A stretch of DNA of 64,000 nucleotides from Burkholderia sp. WP9 (GCF_900104795.1 NZ_FNTG01000002.1:248001-312000), one strand, 5' to 3'. Positions 9,904-17,666 are shown, counted from the first letter of the stretch. The notes: a model not told the origin generated them from the sequence alone. Numbers and translations are program-made.

Positions 9904-10443
9904 CTAACGCTCGCCGCGCGCCATACTCGAAAACACGCCGTCGCGGCGGATCAACCCATGAAACAACGCCGCTGCGAGATGCAGCAGCACCGTGGCGAAC
10001 AGGGCAAATGCGAGCCACGTATGCAACGCGCGCAGCAACGCGAACAACTCGACGTTATGCGGTGCGATCGGCGGCAGATGCAGCGGACCGTATAGCGTGA
10101 CCGGATAGCCCGCGGCGGACAGCATCGCCCAGCCGATCAACGGCATTGCCGCCATCAACGCATATAGCACGAGATGCGAGGCCTTCGCCGCGAACCGCTG
10201 CGGCGTGGGCATATCGTCCGGTAACGGCGGGCTGCCGCGCGTGAGTCGCACGCCCACGCGCACCACCACAAGCAGCAGCAACGCAATGCCGAGCGGCTTG
10301 TGAATCGCAATCAGCGTGTTGTGCGCGCGCGAGACGGTAGCGACCATGCCCACGCCGATGAACAGCATCGCGATGATCAAGGGCGCCATTGTCCAGTGCA
10401 GCAGCCGCGCGAGCGGACTGAAATGGGTGGGCGTCGGCCTCAT
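9904..10443 (-). CDS. Cytochrome b561-type membrane protein
   Basis: 179 residues with four hydrophobic helices. Candidate heme ligands are H16 (LARLLHWTMAP), H48 (NTLIAIHKPLG), and the paired His of the last helix (LHTWLAFALF, LLHLAAALFHGLI). This fits the bacterial b561/CybB family, which takes electrons from quinol. The ATG at 10443 overlaps the stop of the upstream catalase-like gene (ATGA), so the pair is co-translated. A longer frame that runs through to 11130 is an artefact overlapping the catalase gene. The tight coupling suggests that the cytochrome supplies electrons to the neighbouring peroxidase. Confidence 0.9.
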   Translation of the reverse strand: MRPTPTHFSPLARLLHWTMAPLIIAMLFIGVGMVATVSRAHNTLIAIHKPLGIALLLLVVVRVGVRLTRGSPPLPDDMPTPQRFAAKASHLVLYALMAAMPLIGWAMLSAAGYPVTLYGPLHLPPIAPHNVELFALLRALHTWLAFALFATVLLHLAAALFHGLIRRDGVFSSMARGER

Positions 10444-11531
10444 GAGTGTGCTCCGTTTGTCTGGGCTTGATGAATCGCGGGATGCAACGCTTCCTCGCGC
10501 GTGCGGCGTTTGTACGAGAGCGCGTAAGCGGCCGAGCGCGCGGCGAGCAATGGATCGTCCGACGGTTCGATGCCGGCCGGCAGGATCGTCGGATCGAAGT
10601 TGACGTCGCGGCACGCGCCGTTTTCCTGCGACGTCGTGTGATCGATCACCAGCGTGCCCGCGTCGATATGCTGACGATCGTCGGGCCATTGCAGCGTGGC
10701 GTCGTTCGTGGGGTCGCCGGGTTGGGCGACGGTCAGAATCAGATGCCAGCGCAACGGGCCGTTTTCCAGCCGCTGGTCGAGGTCGGCTTCGAGAAAATTC
10801 TTCTCGGCTTTTTCGGCGTCGGTGATCGGTGCGTACGGCGTCTCGGGCACCATCGCCCAGCGCACGGCGCGCGTATGGCCGGCGCCGTCGGTGAAACGGA
10901 ATGCGTTGATGCTGTAATACGCGCCATTTGCCAGACTCGAAGAAGGCGGATGCGCCTTGACCCATGCCTGGAACGGTTGAGTCTCGGGATTGGCGCCGTA
11001 AAACGCCTTGAGCTTGGCGGGATCCGCTTTGCCGGTCGCCGGATCGGGTGTTGCGGCGACCAGTTGCTGATAGAACTGCTCGGGCGTGTGCACCGCGAAA
11101 ACGGGCGTCGAGTTCATTCCTGTGCGCCACTGCTCGCCGTTGCGCAGCTGGAATTCCAACGCGAGGCTGCGCACGGGCGAACTGGTGTCGGGCGCGGAGG
11201 GGTTGCCGCCGGGCACCGCGAAGCGGCCCGTCACCGGCGTGCGCCCCTGCGCGAATACAGTGGCGTGGGACAGCGCCGCGCCGTCACCGTTACTGTCGAA
11301 ATAGCCTTCGATACACAGGCCCTTGGCATGGTTGCGCCGGTAGCCCGGATGCGGCTGGCCCGCGACTTTCTCGAAGGTGTTGATGAAACGCGGCGCGCTG
11401 AGGCGCGCTGGCGTCAGCCAGCCTGCCGTGTAGGCAAAGCCGCCGGCGAGAGCCAGCACGGCCGCGCCGATCACGGCGAGCCTGCAAGGCGCGCAGACAG
11501 GCCCGGGGTTGGGAACGGATGGTTTTGCCAC
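10440..11531 (-). CDS. Membrane-anchored catalase-family peroxidase
   Basis: 363 residues, shorter than a true catalase, like the SrpA/catalase-related peroxidase group. Catalase marks are RRNHAKGLCIEGYF (distal His region), TPVTGRFAVPGGNP, VRSLALEFQLRNG, and the C-terminal RSAAYALSYKRRT with the likely proximal heme Tyr. A hydrophobic N-terminal segment (residues ~17-40, preceded by CAPC) suggests a signal anchor facing the periplasm. The GTG start at 11531 has AAGGAG 6-7 bases upstream. It overlaps the cytochrome b561 gene. A GGAAT-N16-TGTT promoter candidate lies 40 bases upstream. Predicted role: removal of hydrogen peroxide or organic peroxides in the periplasm. Confidence 0.9.
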   Translation of the reverse strand: MAKPSVPNPGPVCAPCRLAVIGAAVLALAGGFAYTAGWLTPARLSAPRFINTFEKVAGQPHPGYRRNHAKGLCIEGYFDSNGDGAALSHATVFAQGRTPVTGRFAVPGGNPSAPDTSSPVRSLALEFQLRNGEQWRTGMNSTPVFAVHTPEQFYQQLVAATPDPATGKADPAKLKAFYGANPETQPFQAWVKAHPPSSSLANGAYYSINAFRFTDGAGHTRAVRWAMVPETPYAPITDAEKAEKNFLEADLDQRLENGPLRWHLILTVAQPGDPTNDATLQWPDDRQHIDAGTLVIDHTTSQENGACRDVNFDPTILPAGIEPSDDPLLAARSAAYALSYKRRTREEALHPAIHQAQTNGAHS

Positions 11532-11568
11532 GAAAACTCCTTGATCGGATAGATGCGCTTACCGGGCT

Positions 11569-11593
11569 AACACTGCATACCGCGATCTATTCC
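11569..11593 (-). promoter_or_regulatory. ECF-type promoter candidate for catalase/cytochrome b561
   Basis: On the minus strand, GGAAT (11593-11589), 16 bases, TGTT (11572-11569). It points to the catalase GTG at 11531 and leaves a leader of about 30 bases. It shares its form with four other sites around the ECF gene. Confidence 0.55.
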
Positions 11594-11643
11594 GTGCGAT
11601 ATCCGGCGCGCCAGTTCCATTTGCGCGCCGGGTATCCAGAGCT

Positions 11644-11913
11644 TCAATTGACGCTGCCGTCCTGCGCGCTTTGGCTCGCACCATGGCTGGCGGCCGCCGC
11701 TTGCGTAGCGAGTGCTTCTCTGTGTTGTGCGACCTGCTGGGCGAACACCGGGCTTACATCCGGATACGATGCGTCGGTGACGTAATTCAGGCCGTTCTGC
11801 TGCGCTTCGATCAATTCCTGGTACACCTCAGCGCGGGTCTTGCCTTGCGCGAAAGCGCTCGATGATGCAGCCAGAACAGCAACGGACAATGCAACGAAAG
11901 CGATCTTCTTCAT
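11644..11913 (-). CDS. DUF4148 secreted protein
   Basis: 89 residues: a clean Sec signal peptide (MKKIAFVALSVAVLAASSSAFAQ, cleaved after AFA) and a short DUF4148 body (KTRAEVYQELIEAQQNGLNY, then YPDVSPVFAQQVAQHR). DUF4148 proteins are small exported proteins abundant in Burkholderiaceae and have no known function. The ATG at 11913 has CTGGAG 6 bases upstream. A GGAAT-N17-GGTT promoter candidate ends 41 bases before the start. It lies between the catalase operon and the ECF cluster, so it is probably part of the same stress response. A second member of the family is at 18647. Confidence 0.85.
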   Translation of the reverse strand: MKKIAFVALSVAVLAASSSAFAQGKTRAEVYQELIEAQQNGLNYVTDASYPDVSPVFAQQVAQHREALATQAAAASHGASQSAQDGSVN

Positions 11914-11954
11914 GATGAACTCCAGCGAGTTTTGTGCGGGTTTGCATCAGGGAG

Positions 11955-11980
11955 AACCACACGCTCATGGCTTTTATTCC
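11955..11980 (-). promoter_or_regulatory. ECF-type promoter candidate for DUF4148 gene
   Basis: Minus strand: GGAAT (11980-11976), 17 bases beginning AAA, GGTT (11958-11955). It is followed by a leader of about 35-40 bases to the ATG at 11913. Confidence 0.55.
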
Positions 11981-12016
11981 TGCCTCGAAGGCACGGAAAA
12001 AACATATCCGGAAGCG

Positions 12017-12042
12017 GGAATAAAGCGGCGCGAGATCGGGTT
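12017..12042 (+). promoter_or_regulatory. ECF-type promoter candidate (distal) for first anti-sigma gene
   Basis: GGAAT (12017-12021), 17 bases beginning AAA, GGTT (12039-12042). It is 150 bases before the anti-sigma-like ATG and divergent from the DUF4148 site. It may be an alternative start point or a chance match. Confidence 0.4.
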
Positions 12043-12128
12043 AGCTCGCGATCCGGCGGCTTGGTGGAGGCCGCGCGAAAGTGCGTTTTCGGCAAGCGCG
12101 TAGCGTTGAAATTGGCGCGTGAACATAT

Positions 12129-12154
12129 GGAATAAACTCGGGGCTATACGTGTT
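12129..12154 (+). promoter_or_regulatory. ECF-type promoter candidate (proximal) for first anti-sigma gene
   Basis: GGAAT (12129-12133), 17 bases beginning AAA, TGTT (12151-12154). The -10 side reads GTGTTCGCCC, the same ten bases as in the site before the ECF gene. The ATG follows 37 bases later, at 12192. Confidence 0.6.
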
Positions 12155-12191
12155 CGCCCTCGGTAGCCGCCCTCCAACGCACGCCGACACC

Positions 12192-12914
12192 ATGACCACC
12201 GACGCCCCTTCCAATTCGCCGCTTTCCGAAGCGGACATTCAGGCCTATGCAGACGGCACGCTGACGCCGGAGCGCGCCGCGTTTCTGCGGGACTATCTGG
12301 GCAAGGATCCGGCGGAGGCGCGCCGGGTGGCGTTTTACGGCCGACTGAACTCGCAGATCCAACAGGCCTTTCAAACAACTGACGAACCGGTGCCGAGCCG
12401 CTCCTCAGGATGGCGCCGCGCAGTCGCGCGCATCAATGGATCTAAACGCAGCCGCAAACTGCTCAACACGCTGGCGGCGCTCGCGCTCACGCTCGCGGTG
12501 GCGAGCGGCTGGCTCGCCGCGACACAGGTGTCGGCGCAAGCGCTGAACAATGCCGCGGTAATGGCGCTCGCCGAAAGCTCGGCCGGGCAATTCTCCGCGG
12601 CGTCGCCGACTCGCGCCGATCCGTCCGCGCCGAATCTCTCGGCGATCGGTTTGCGCCTCGTGGACCAAAGAGTGATCGCGCTGAGCCCGCTTCAGCGGGT
12701 CAGCGAATTCATCTATCTGAACGGCGACAATCAACCGGTGGTGCTGCTTTCCGCGTTGGCGTTGCTGGCGCCGGCGCAGCCGCAGTGGTCCGCGCGCCGC
12801 ATCGGCGACATTCGCCTGTTGCTCTGGACCGCGCAGCGGCAGCGTTTCGTGGTTGCCGGCGACGCCCGCACCCACGGCCTGATGCGCGCCGCCGACGCGA
12901 TGACCATGCGATGA
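12192..12914 (+). CDS. Anti-sigma factor-like membrane protein (first copy)
   Basis: 240 residues. The N-terminal cytoplasmic part (LSEADIQAYADGTLTPERAA, about residues 10-60) resembles the RsiW/RskA-type anti-sigma domain (COG5662-like), without a zinc-binding HxxxCxxC motif. One transmembrane helix follows near residues 95-118 (LLNTLAALALTLAVASGWLA), then a periplasmic region of about 120 residues. Its N-terminal domain is paralogous to the one in the gene at 13569 (both have AY.DGTL..ER and, later, LNS). I chose the ATG at 12192 over the in-frame GTG at 12150, which lies on the promoter candidate. It precedes the ECF gene by 139 bases. Function inferred: sequesters the ECF factor until a periplasmic signal arrives. 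Confidence 0.75.
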   Translation: MTTDAPSNSPLSEADIQAYADGTLTPERAAFLRDYLGKDPAEARRVAFYGRLNSQIQQAFQTTDEPVPSRSSGWRRAVARINGSKRSRKLLNTLAALALTLAVASGWLAATQVSAQALNNAAVMALAESSAGQFSAASPTRADPSAPNLSAIGLRLVDQRVIALSPLQRVSEFIYLNGDNQPVVLLSALALLAPAQPQWSARRIGDIRLLLWTAQRQRFVVAGDARTHGLMRAADAMTMR

Positions 12915-12951
12915 CTGCTGAAACGCAATACGTGATCTCACAGAAAGCAGG

Positions 12952-12976
12952 GGAATAAAGTGCAAGCAACGGTGTT
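12952..12976 (+). promoter_or_regulatory. ECF-type promoter candidate for ECF/anti-sigma operon
   Basis: GGAAT (12952-12956), 16 bases beginning AAA, TGTT (12973-12976), again within GTGTTCGCCC. It lies 77 bases upstream of the sigma factor ATG, which would make the sigma factor autoregulatory. Confidence 0.6.
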
Positions 12977-13053
12977 CGCCCGTCAAACGCGTCTCTTCTT
13001 GCGACTGAAGGATGCCCCCTTGCCCGCGAAAAGCCCCACGATCGGGATAGAAA

Positions 13054-13572
13054 ATGGATGTCCGTGACGAGCTGATGGAGCATGTGCCGCGATTGCGGCG
13101 CTATGCACGAGCGCTGATCAACAATCGCGACCTCGCCGACGATCTGGTGCAGGACACGCTGGAGCGCGCGCTCGGCCGTACCGGCATGTTCCAGCCGGGC
13201 ACCGACCTGCGCGCGTGGCTGTTTACGATCATGCACAACGTGTTCGCCAATCAGGCGCGCAAGGCTTCGGCGCGCGCCGTTCACGTGGCGGTCGACGACG
13301 AAAGCGTGTCCGAAAGTGAATTCGCCGTGCCCTCGGAGCAGACCCGCTCCCTGGAGATGCGCGACCTCGACTACGCTTTGCAGCGGCTGCCGATGGAGCA
13401 GCGCGAAGTCGTCCTGCTGGTGGGCCTCGAGGAAATGAGCTATGCCGACGTGGCGCTCGCGCTGAACATTCCGATCGGCACGGTGATGTCGCGGCTGTCG
13501 CGCGGACGCGAGCGGTTACGGGCGTTGATGGCGGGCACGCAGCCCGGTGCGAAATTACAGGTGGTGCGATGA
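13054..13572 (+). CDS. ECF-family RNA polymerase sigma factor
   Basis: 172 residues. Region sigma-2 is at about residues 8-75 (RYARALINNRDLADDLVQDT, then LRAWLFTIMHNVFANQAR), and sigma-4 at about 105-160 (LDYALQRLPMEQREVVLLVG, SYADVALALNIPIGTVMSRL, SRGRERLRALM). There is no C-terminal extension. The stop overlaps the ATG of the second anti-sigma-like gene (ATGA), the classical coupling of an ECF factor to its inhibitor. With the five GGAAT-N16/17-NGTT sites nearby, it probably drives its own operon and the divergent catalase and DUF4148 units. I cannot assign an ECF subgroup without a search. Confidence 0.93.
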   Translation: MDVRDELMEHVPRLRRYARALINNRDLADDLVQDTLERALGRTGMFQPGTDLRAWLFTIMHNVFANQARKASARAVHVAVDDESVSESEFAVPSEQTRSLEMRDLDYALQRLPMEQREVVLLVGLEEMSYADVALALNIPIGTVMSRLSRGRERLRALMAGTQPGAKLQVVR

Positions 13573-14396
13573 GCGACCAACAAATGCCGATCGGCGAAGA
13601 AGACCTGCATGCGTATGTGGACGGCACGCTGTCCGACGAACGCCGTGCCGATGTGGAGCGCGCGCTCGAACAGAATCCCGAACTGGCCGCGCGCATCAGC
13701 GATTATTTCTCCCTGAACAGCATGTTCCACGAGCGCTACGACCGCGTGCTGAGCGAGCCCGTGCCGAAGCGCCTGCAGGCACCCGCGCCGCGCCGCTGGC
13801 GGATTGCCGCGAACTGGCCGCAATTCGCCGGAATGGCGGCGGCGCTGGTGTTGGGCGTGGGCATCGGCGTGGGCACGCATATGGGCCAGGACGTCATCGC
13901 GCCGGTTGCGGGCGGCCACTCGGATACGCGCCCGGTCAGTGCGGACAGCTCCGAAATGTTCGCGCGGCAAGCGGCGGTGGCGCATGTTGTCTACATGCCC
14001 GCCGTGGACCGGCCGACTGAGATGAACACCGGCGATCACGAGCAGGATTTCGTGCAGTGGCTCTCCAACCGCCTCGGCACCAACGTGCATCCGCCGATTC
14101 TCTCGAAGAACGGCTTCAACCTCTCGGGTGGACGCCTGTTGCCCGGCGCCGACGGACCGACCGCGCAATTCATGTATCGCGGGCCGAACGGCGAGCGCGT
14201 CACGCTGTGCATTTCGCGTCGCCAGCAGAACTCGAACACGACGGCGTTCAAGCTGTACCAGGACGGCCCGGTGAACGTGTTTTACTGGATCGATGGCGAC
14301 TTCGGCTATGCGGTGTCGGGCGGGATCGACCGCAAGCAGTTGCTGCAACTGTCGCATGACGTCTATGCGCAGCTCACGGGTGCGGCGCCGGGCTGA
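13569..14396 (+). CDS. Anti-sigma factor, membrane-anchored (second copy)
   Basis: 275 residues. An N-terminal anti-sigma domain (GEEDLHAYVDGTLSDERRAD, residues ~8-55), a transmembrane helix near 84-106 (FAGMAAALVLGVGIGVGTHM), and a periplasmic domain of about 165 residues rich in recognisable segments (YMPAVDRPTEMN, LSKNGFNLSGGRLLPG, FYWIDGDFGYAVSGGI). No cysteine cluster is present, so a redox-zinc mechanism is unlikely. The start overlaps the ECF stop by 4 bp, making this the best candidate for the direct inhibitor. The periplasmic part may sense the signal. Confidence 0.88.
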   Translation: MSDQQMPIGEEDLHAYVDGTLSDERRADVERALEQNPELAARISDYFSLNSMFHERYDRVLSEPVPKRLQAPAPRRWRIAANWPQFAGMAAALVLGVGIGVGTHMGQDVIAPVAGGHSDTRPVSADSSEMFARQAAVAHVVYMPAVDRPTEMNTGDHEQDFVQWLSNRLGTNVHPPILSKNGFNLSGGRLLPGADGPTAQFMYRGPNGERVTLCISRRQQNSNTTAFKLYQDGPVNVFYWIDGDFGYAVSGGIDRKQLLQLSHDVYAQLTGAAPG

Positions 14397-14428
14397 CCGC
14401 GGCGCGATGCTGCGCGGCCCTCGAGGCT

Positions 14429-15355
14429 TTATCGCGATGCTGCGATGCGGCGGGCATTGTGCGGATCGAACGCAACACTGCCCGCCGCAGTCCCATTCGA
14501 CTTGATCAACTCGCGTGGCGTGACACCCAACAATCGGCCCATCCAATGCGCCATGTGACTCTGATGCGCGAAGCCCGTATCGAGCGCGATCTGACTCGCG
14601 TTGAGCTTGCCTTGGAGCAGTAGCGTGCGCGCGCGCTCCACGCGCCGCTGCACCACGTACTGATGCACCGGCATGCCGAGCGTCTCGCGAAACAGCACCT
14701 TGAAATGCGGCACGCTCAATTCGGCGAGCGCCGCCAGTTCGCCCAGCGTGAGACGCTGATCCAGATGCGCTTCGATAAATTCGATCACGCGCGCGGCCGT
14801 TTTCGGGGCGAGCGTGCGCCGCTTGTTCTCGAGCGCCGGCGCACCGCCGATCAGGCGCACTACCATCGCCGTACACAGGCTCTCGGCGTACAAAGGATCG
14901 GATGCCTCAGCCGCTTCGAGTTCGGCGCGTAATGCCCAGGCGAGATACTGAAAGCGCGGATCGCGTAGCTGGAATTGCGGGCGCAATTGCGCGTCGGCGG
15001 AGTTTAACGACAGTTGCTCGACGGTCCGCTGCGCGAACGCTTCGCCGATCCACACGCTGAAAATCGTGCAGGCGGCCTCGTCGCTCCACTGCCCGTCGAG
15101 CCCGGCGGGAATCACGTCGGCGTCGCCGTGCGCCTGGATTCGCGAGTAGCGGCGCTCATTGCACAGGCAGCGCGCCCTCACCGGCGCGCCGACGTGCACC
15201 CCGACGCGGTGATACTTGAACGCCGGTATCCGGTGCAGCCCCGCCGACACGTTGACCAGTTCCGCACCAAAACCCTGCCAGCCGAGCAGCCTGCTCGAAC
15301 GCAACACGACGCGGGAACCACTATGCGGTTGCGGTATCGGTGTCACTGCATTCAT
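14429..15355 (-). CDS. AraC-family transcriptional regulator
   Basis: 308 residues. The C-terminal AraC/XylS domain has both helix-turn-helix motifs (LTLGELAALAELSVPHFKVL then GMPVHQYVVQRRVERAR; LNASQIALDTGFAHQSHMAH). The N-terminal half is a cupin-like effector domain with a CxC (RARCLCNERRYSRI). I chose the ATG at 15355 because GAGGGA lies 4 bases before it; the in-frame ATG at 15391 has no such site. It is divergent from the NmrA-like gene, which it may control. Confidence 0.88.
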   Translation of the reverse strand: MNAVTPIPQPHSGSRVVLRSSRLLGWQGFGAELVNVSAGLHRIPAFKYHRVGVHVGAPVRARCLCNERRYSRIQAHGDADVIPAGLDGQWSDEAACTIFSVWIGEAFAQRTVEQLSLNSADAQLRPQFQLRDPRFQYLAWALRAELEAAEASDPLYAESLCTAMVVRLIGGAPALENKRRTLAPKTAARVIEFIEAHLDQRLTLGELAALAELSVPHFKVLFRETLGMPVHQYVVQRRVERARTLLLQGKLNASQIALDTGFAHQSHMAHWMGRLLGVTPRELIKSNGTAAGSVAFDPHNARRIAASR

Positions 15356-15560
15356 TGCGTCCCTCGTGGATGGCGGCCAAGGCTTCCGCATTGTGCGGCG
15401 TTTTTGGCGGTTTCGCTCGACTCTACGTGATTCAACGCTTCCGCCAAGGCGCGGCAGTTCAACCCATCATCCGAATCTGCGCAACGCCATCCCTACTTGC
15501 GCGAATGCCGGGCGCCGCGTCCCTAAGATGGCGTCATACCGACCCAACGAGGAGCGCATC

Positions 15561-16466
15561 GTGTTCGTGATTTTTGGAGCAGCCGGCAACGTCGGCAAAG
15601 CAAGCGCCGTGGCATTGCGCCGGGCCGGCCGCCGGGTGCGTGCAGTGGTCCGCAACGCAAACCAGGGCGAATTCCTCGCGAAGATCGGCTGTGAGATCGC
15701 CGTCGCCGATCTGCTCGACGCCGCGAGCGTGGCGCGCGCGATCGAAGGCGCGCACGGCGTGCAACTGCTGTGTCCGGTGCCGCATGCGCACGCCGATCCT
15801 GCGCAGGCCATGCGACGCATGATCGACACGAGTGTCGCGGCATTGCGCGCCGCCCCGCCTGCGCGCCTTCTCGCGCTCTCCGACTATGGCGCGGAACACG
15901 CAACCGGCACGGGCATCACCACGCTGTTCCACGAACTCGAAACGCAACTTCAAACCGTCGACTCGCCGTTGACCTTCCTGCGCGCCGCCGAACACATGCA
16001 CAACTGGGCTCGCTTGCTGCCGGTCGCGCTCGCGAGGGGCGTGCTGCCGAGTTTGCATCATCCTTTGAGCAAGTGTTTTCCGAGCGTCGCCGCACAGGAC
16101 GTGGGCGCGCTGGCTGCCGAACTGCTGCTCGACGATCGAGCGCCGCAGGTCTCGCCGCGGGTCGTGAGCATCGAAAGCGATGAGCGCGTGAGCGCATTGG
16201 ACGTGGCGCGCACGATCGGCGAACTGGCCGGCCGTGCAGTCGTGGCGCGCGAAGCGCCGCGCGGCGAATGGGCCGCGATGCTTGAAGGCGCGGGCCTCAG
16301 CGAACCCCACGCGCGTTTGATCACCGACCTGTACGACGCGCACAACGCGGGGCGCATCGACGTGGAAACTGACATCAGCGAGCGGCGTTTCGGCGCGACG
16401 ACGCTGGCGGAAGTATTGGCGGCGTTTCTGCCGCGCGTGGCCCCGGCTACGACAACCGCACGCTGA
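15561..16466 (+). CDS. NmrA-like NAD(P)-binding protein
   Basis: 301 residues with an N-terminal Rossmann fold (FVIFGAAGNVGKASAVALRR, then VRAVVRN and a DLLDAASVARAI segment), resembling the NmrA/atypical short-chain dehydrogenase family (NAD(P)H:quinone reductase or redox-sensor types). There is no classical YxxxK catalytic pair, so a catalytic role is uncertain. I chose the GTG at 15561, preceded by GAGGAG six bases upstream; this places the glycine-rich loop at the N-terminus. Divergent from the AraC regulator across about 200 bases. Confidence 0.85.
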   Translation: MFVIFGAAGNVGKASAVALRRAGRRVRAVVRNANQGEFLAKIGCEIAVADLLDAASVARAIEGAHGVQLLCPVPHAHADPAQAMRRMIDTSVAALRAAPPARLLALSDYGAEHATGTGITTLFHELETQLQTVDSPLTFLRAAEHMHNWARLLPVALARGVLPSLHHPLSKCFPSVAAQDVGALAAELLLDDRAPQVSPRVVSIESDERVSALDVARTIGELAGRAVVAREAPRGEWAAMLEGAGLSEPHARLITDLYDAHNAGRIDVETDISERRFGATTLAEVLAAFLPRVAPATTTAR

Positions 16467-16492
16467 ACGGCAACCGCACGAGGAGAGACGGC

Positions 16493-16693
16493 ATGGATAG
16501 CTGCCCTTGGCTACGTGCCTCGATCGAGGCAAGCAAGGTTTCGACGCCCTGTCGTGCCACGCCGCCTGCGCACGCGAGCGCTCGTCGCCGGCAGACCAGC
16601 CTGGCGAGTGTTGCGGAACGGTTGGGCTGGCGCGCGCTGTGGGACCTACTCAACGCGATTCCCGACAGCAACGACGACTTCGGCATGTTCTGA
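16493..16693 (+). CDS. Small hypothetical protein
   Basis: A 66-residue frame with a good ribosome site (AGGAGAG, spacing about 6) and 26 bases behind the NmrA-like stop, so it could be co-transcribed. It is basic in the middle and ends in an acidic tail (SNDDFGMF). I recognise no family, and the high GC content makes chance frames of this size common. Confidence 0.4.
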   Translation: MDSCPWLRASIEASKVSTPCRATPPAHASARRRQTSLASVAERLGWRALWDLLNAIPDSNDDFGMF

Positions 16694-16774
16694 CCCACCG
16701 TGCTCCGGCGCGAAGCCGACGCAACGAGGGCATACCGAGGACACAACAAGGACACAAGAAGGGCGCAAAGCAAA

Positions 16775-16794
16775 GCGGCCGGAATTCCGGCCGC
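16775..16794 (-). terminator. Palindromic terminator downstream of ribA
   Basis: A perfect 20-base palindrome built of GCGGCCGGAA and its complement. On the minus strand it is followed by TTTGCTTTGC, a loose T-rich tail, 72 bases past the ribA stop. Termination rather than protein binding is the simpler reading, but the stem has no true loop. Confidence 0.4.
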
Positions 16795-16865
16795 AAGATA
16801 TTGACGAACCCGCCGCTACAGCGCCGGCCTCCGTTCAGCTACGGCAGCCGGCGTGTACGCGTGAC

Positions 16866-17540
16866 TCATTCGTTTTCGTCGAAGTAGTGACCGAACTTGA
16901 CCTGCTTGGTGCGGATATAACGCTCGTTTTCCTCGCGCATCGGGATGGCCAGCGCAACGCGCTCGCACACCGGAATGCCGTGCTTGGACAGCGTGTCGAA
17001 CTTCTCCGGATTGTTGCTCATGAGCCGCACCGACGTGACCTTCAGCGTGCGCAGAATGCCCGCGGCGGAATCGTATTCGCGCGAGTCGTCCGGCAAGCCG
17101 AGGTCGAGATTGGCCTCGACGGTATCGCGCCCCTGCTCCTGCAGCGCATACGCGCGAATCTTGTTGGACAGGCCGATGCCGCGCCCTTCGTGGCCGCGCA
17201 GATACAGCAGCACGCCGCAGCCTTCCGCCGCGATGTAGCGCAGCGCGAGGTCGAGTTGCTCGCCGCAGTCGCAGCGGTACGAGCCGAGCACGTCGCCGGT
17301 GAGGCATTCGGAATGCAGGCGCGTCAACACGGACGACTTGTTGGCGACGTCGCCCATCACGAGCGCGAGATGTTCGGCGCCGCTCTCACACACGCGAAAC
17401 ACGTAGGAAGTGAACGTGCCGTAGCGCGTGGGAAGCGTGGCGGTGGCGTCGAGAACGACGCATTCGCCGTTGAGTGCGCCGTCTGCTGCAGGCGACGGAT
17501 CGTGAGACGTGAGCATGGCGTTAGACAGTGGTGCTGACAT
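16866..17540 (-). CDS. ribA: GTP cyclohydrolase II
   Basis: 224 residues, close to the standard size. It catalyses the first step of riboflavin synthesis, opening GTP to the diaminopyrimidine with loss of formate. The zinc-binding Cys set is present ([19 protein letters not shown]), as are [20 protein letters not shown] and the C-terminal [15 protein letters not shown]. The ATG at 17540 was preferred over the one at 17648; both have weak ribosome sites, and the extra upstream residues look non-coding. It stands alone, not in a rib operon. No FMN riboswitch was seen. A GGAAT-N17-CGTT sequence at 17667-17692 faces it. Confidence 0.93.
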   Translation of the reverse strand: MSAPLSNAMLTSHDPSPAADGALNGECVVLDATATLPTRYGTFTSYVFRVCESGAEHLALVMGDVANKSSVLTRLHSECLTGDVLGSYRCDCGEQLDLALRYIAAEGCGVLLYLRGHEGRGIGLSNKIRAYALQEQGRDTVEANLDLGLPDDSREYDSAAGILRTLKVTSVRLMSNNPEKFDTLSKHGIPVCERVALAIPMREENERYIRTKQVKFGHYFDENE

Positions 17541-17666
17541 GAACCCGATCAAACCGGGAATAAGGTACGGACTGGGGAGTTTACCGCTAATCGGCGTCCC
17601 GCACCCGTATGCCCTTGCACGCGACACGGAAGCCGCGCGGCGGCGCACCGTTCGTTACCCGAGTTG

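Noticed and set aside
9904..11130. 408-codon leftward frame covering cytochrome b561
   Set aside because: Only the last 179 codons encode the cytochrome; the rest overlaps the catalase gene in another frame and has no family features.
17557..17581. GGAAT-N16-AGTT on the plus strand near the ribA start
   Set aside because: Fits the loose ECF pattern but lies over 200 bases before the CBS gene and lacks the AAA; chance match likely.
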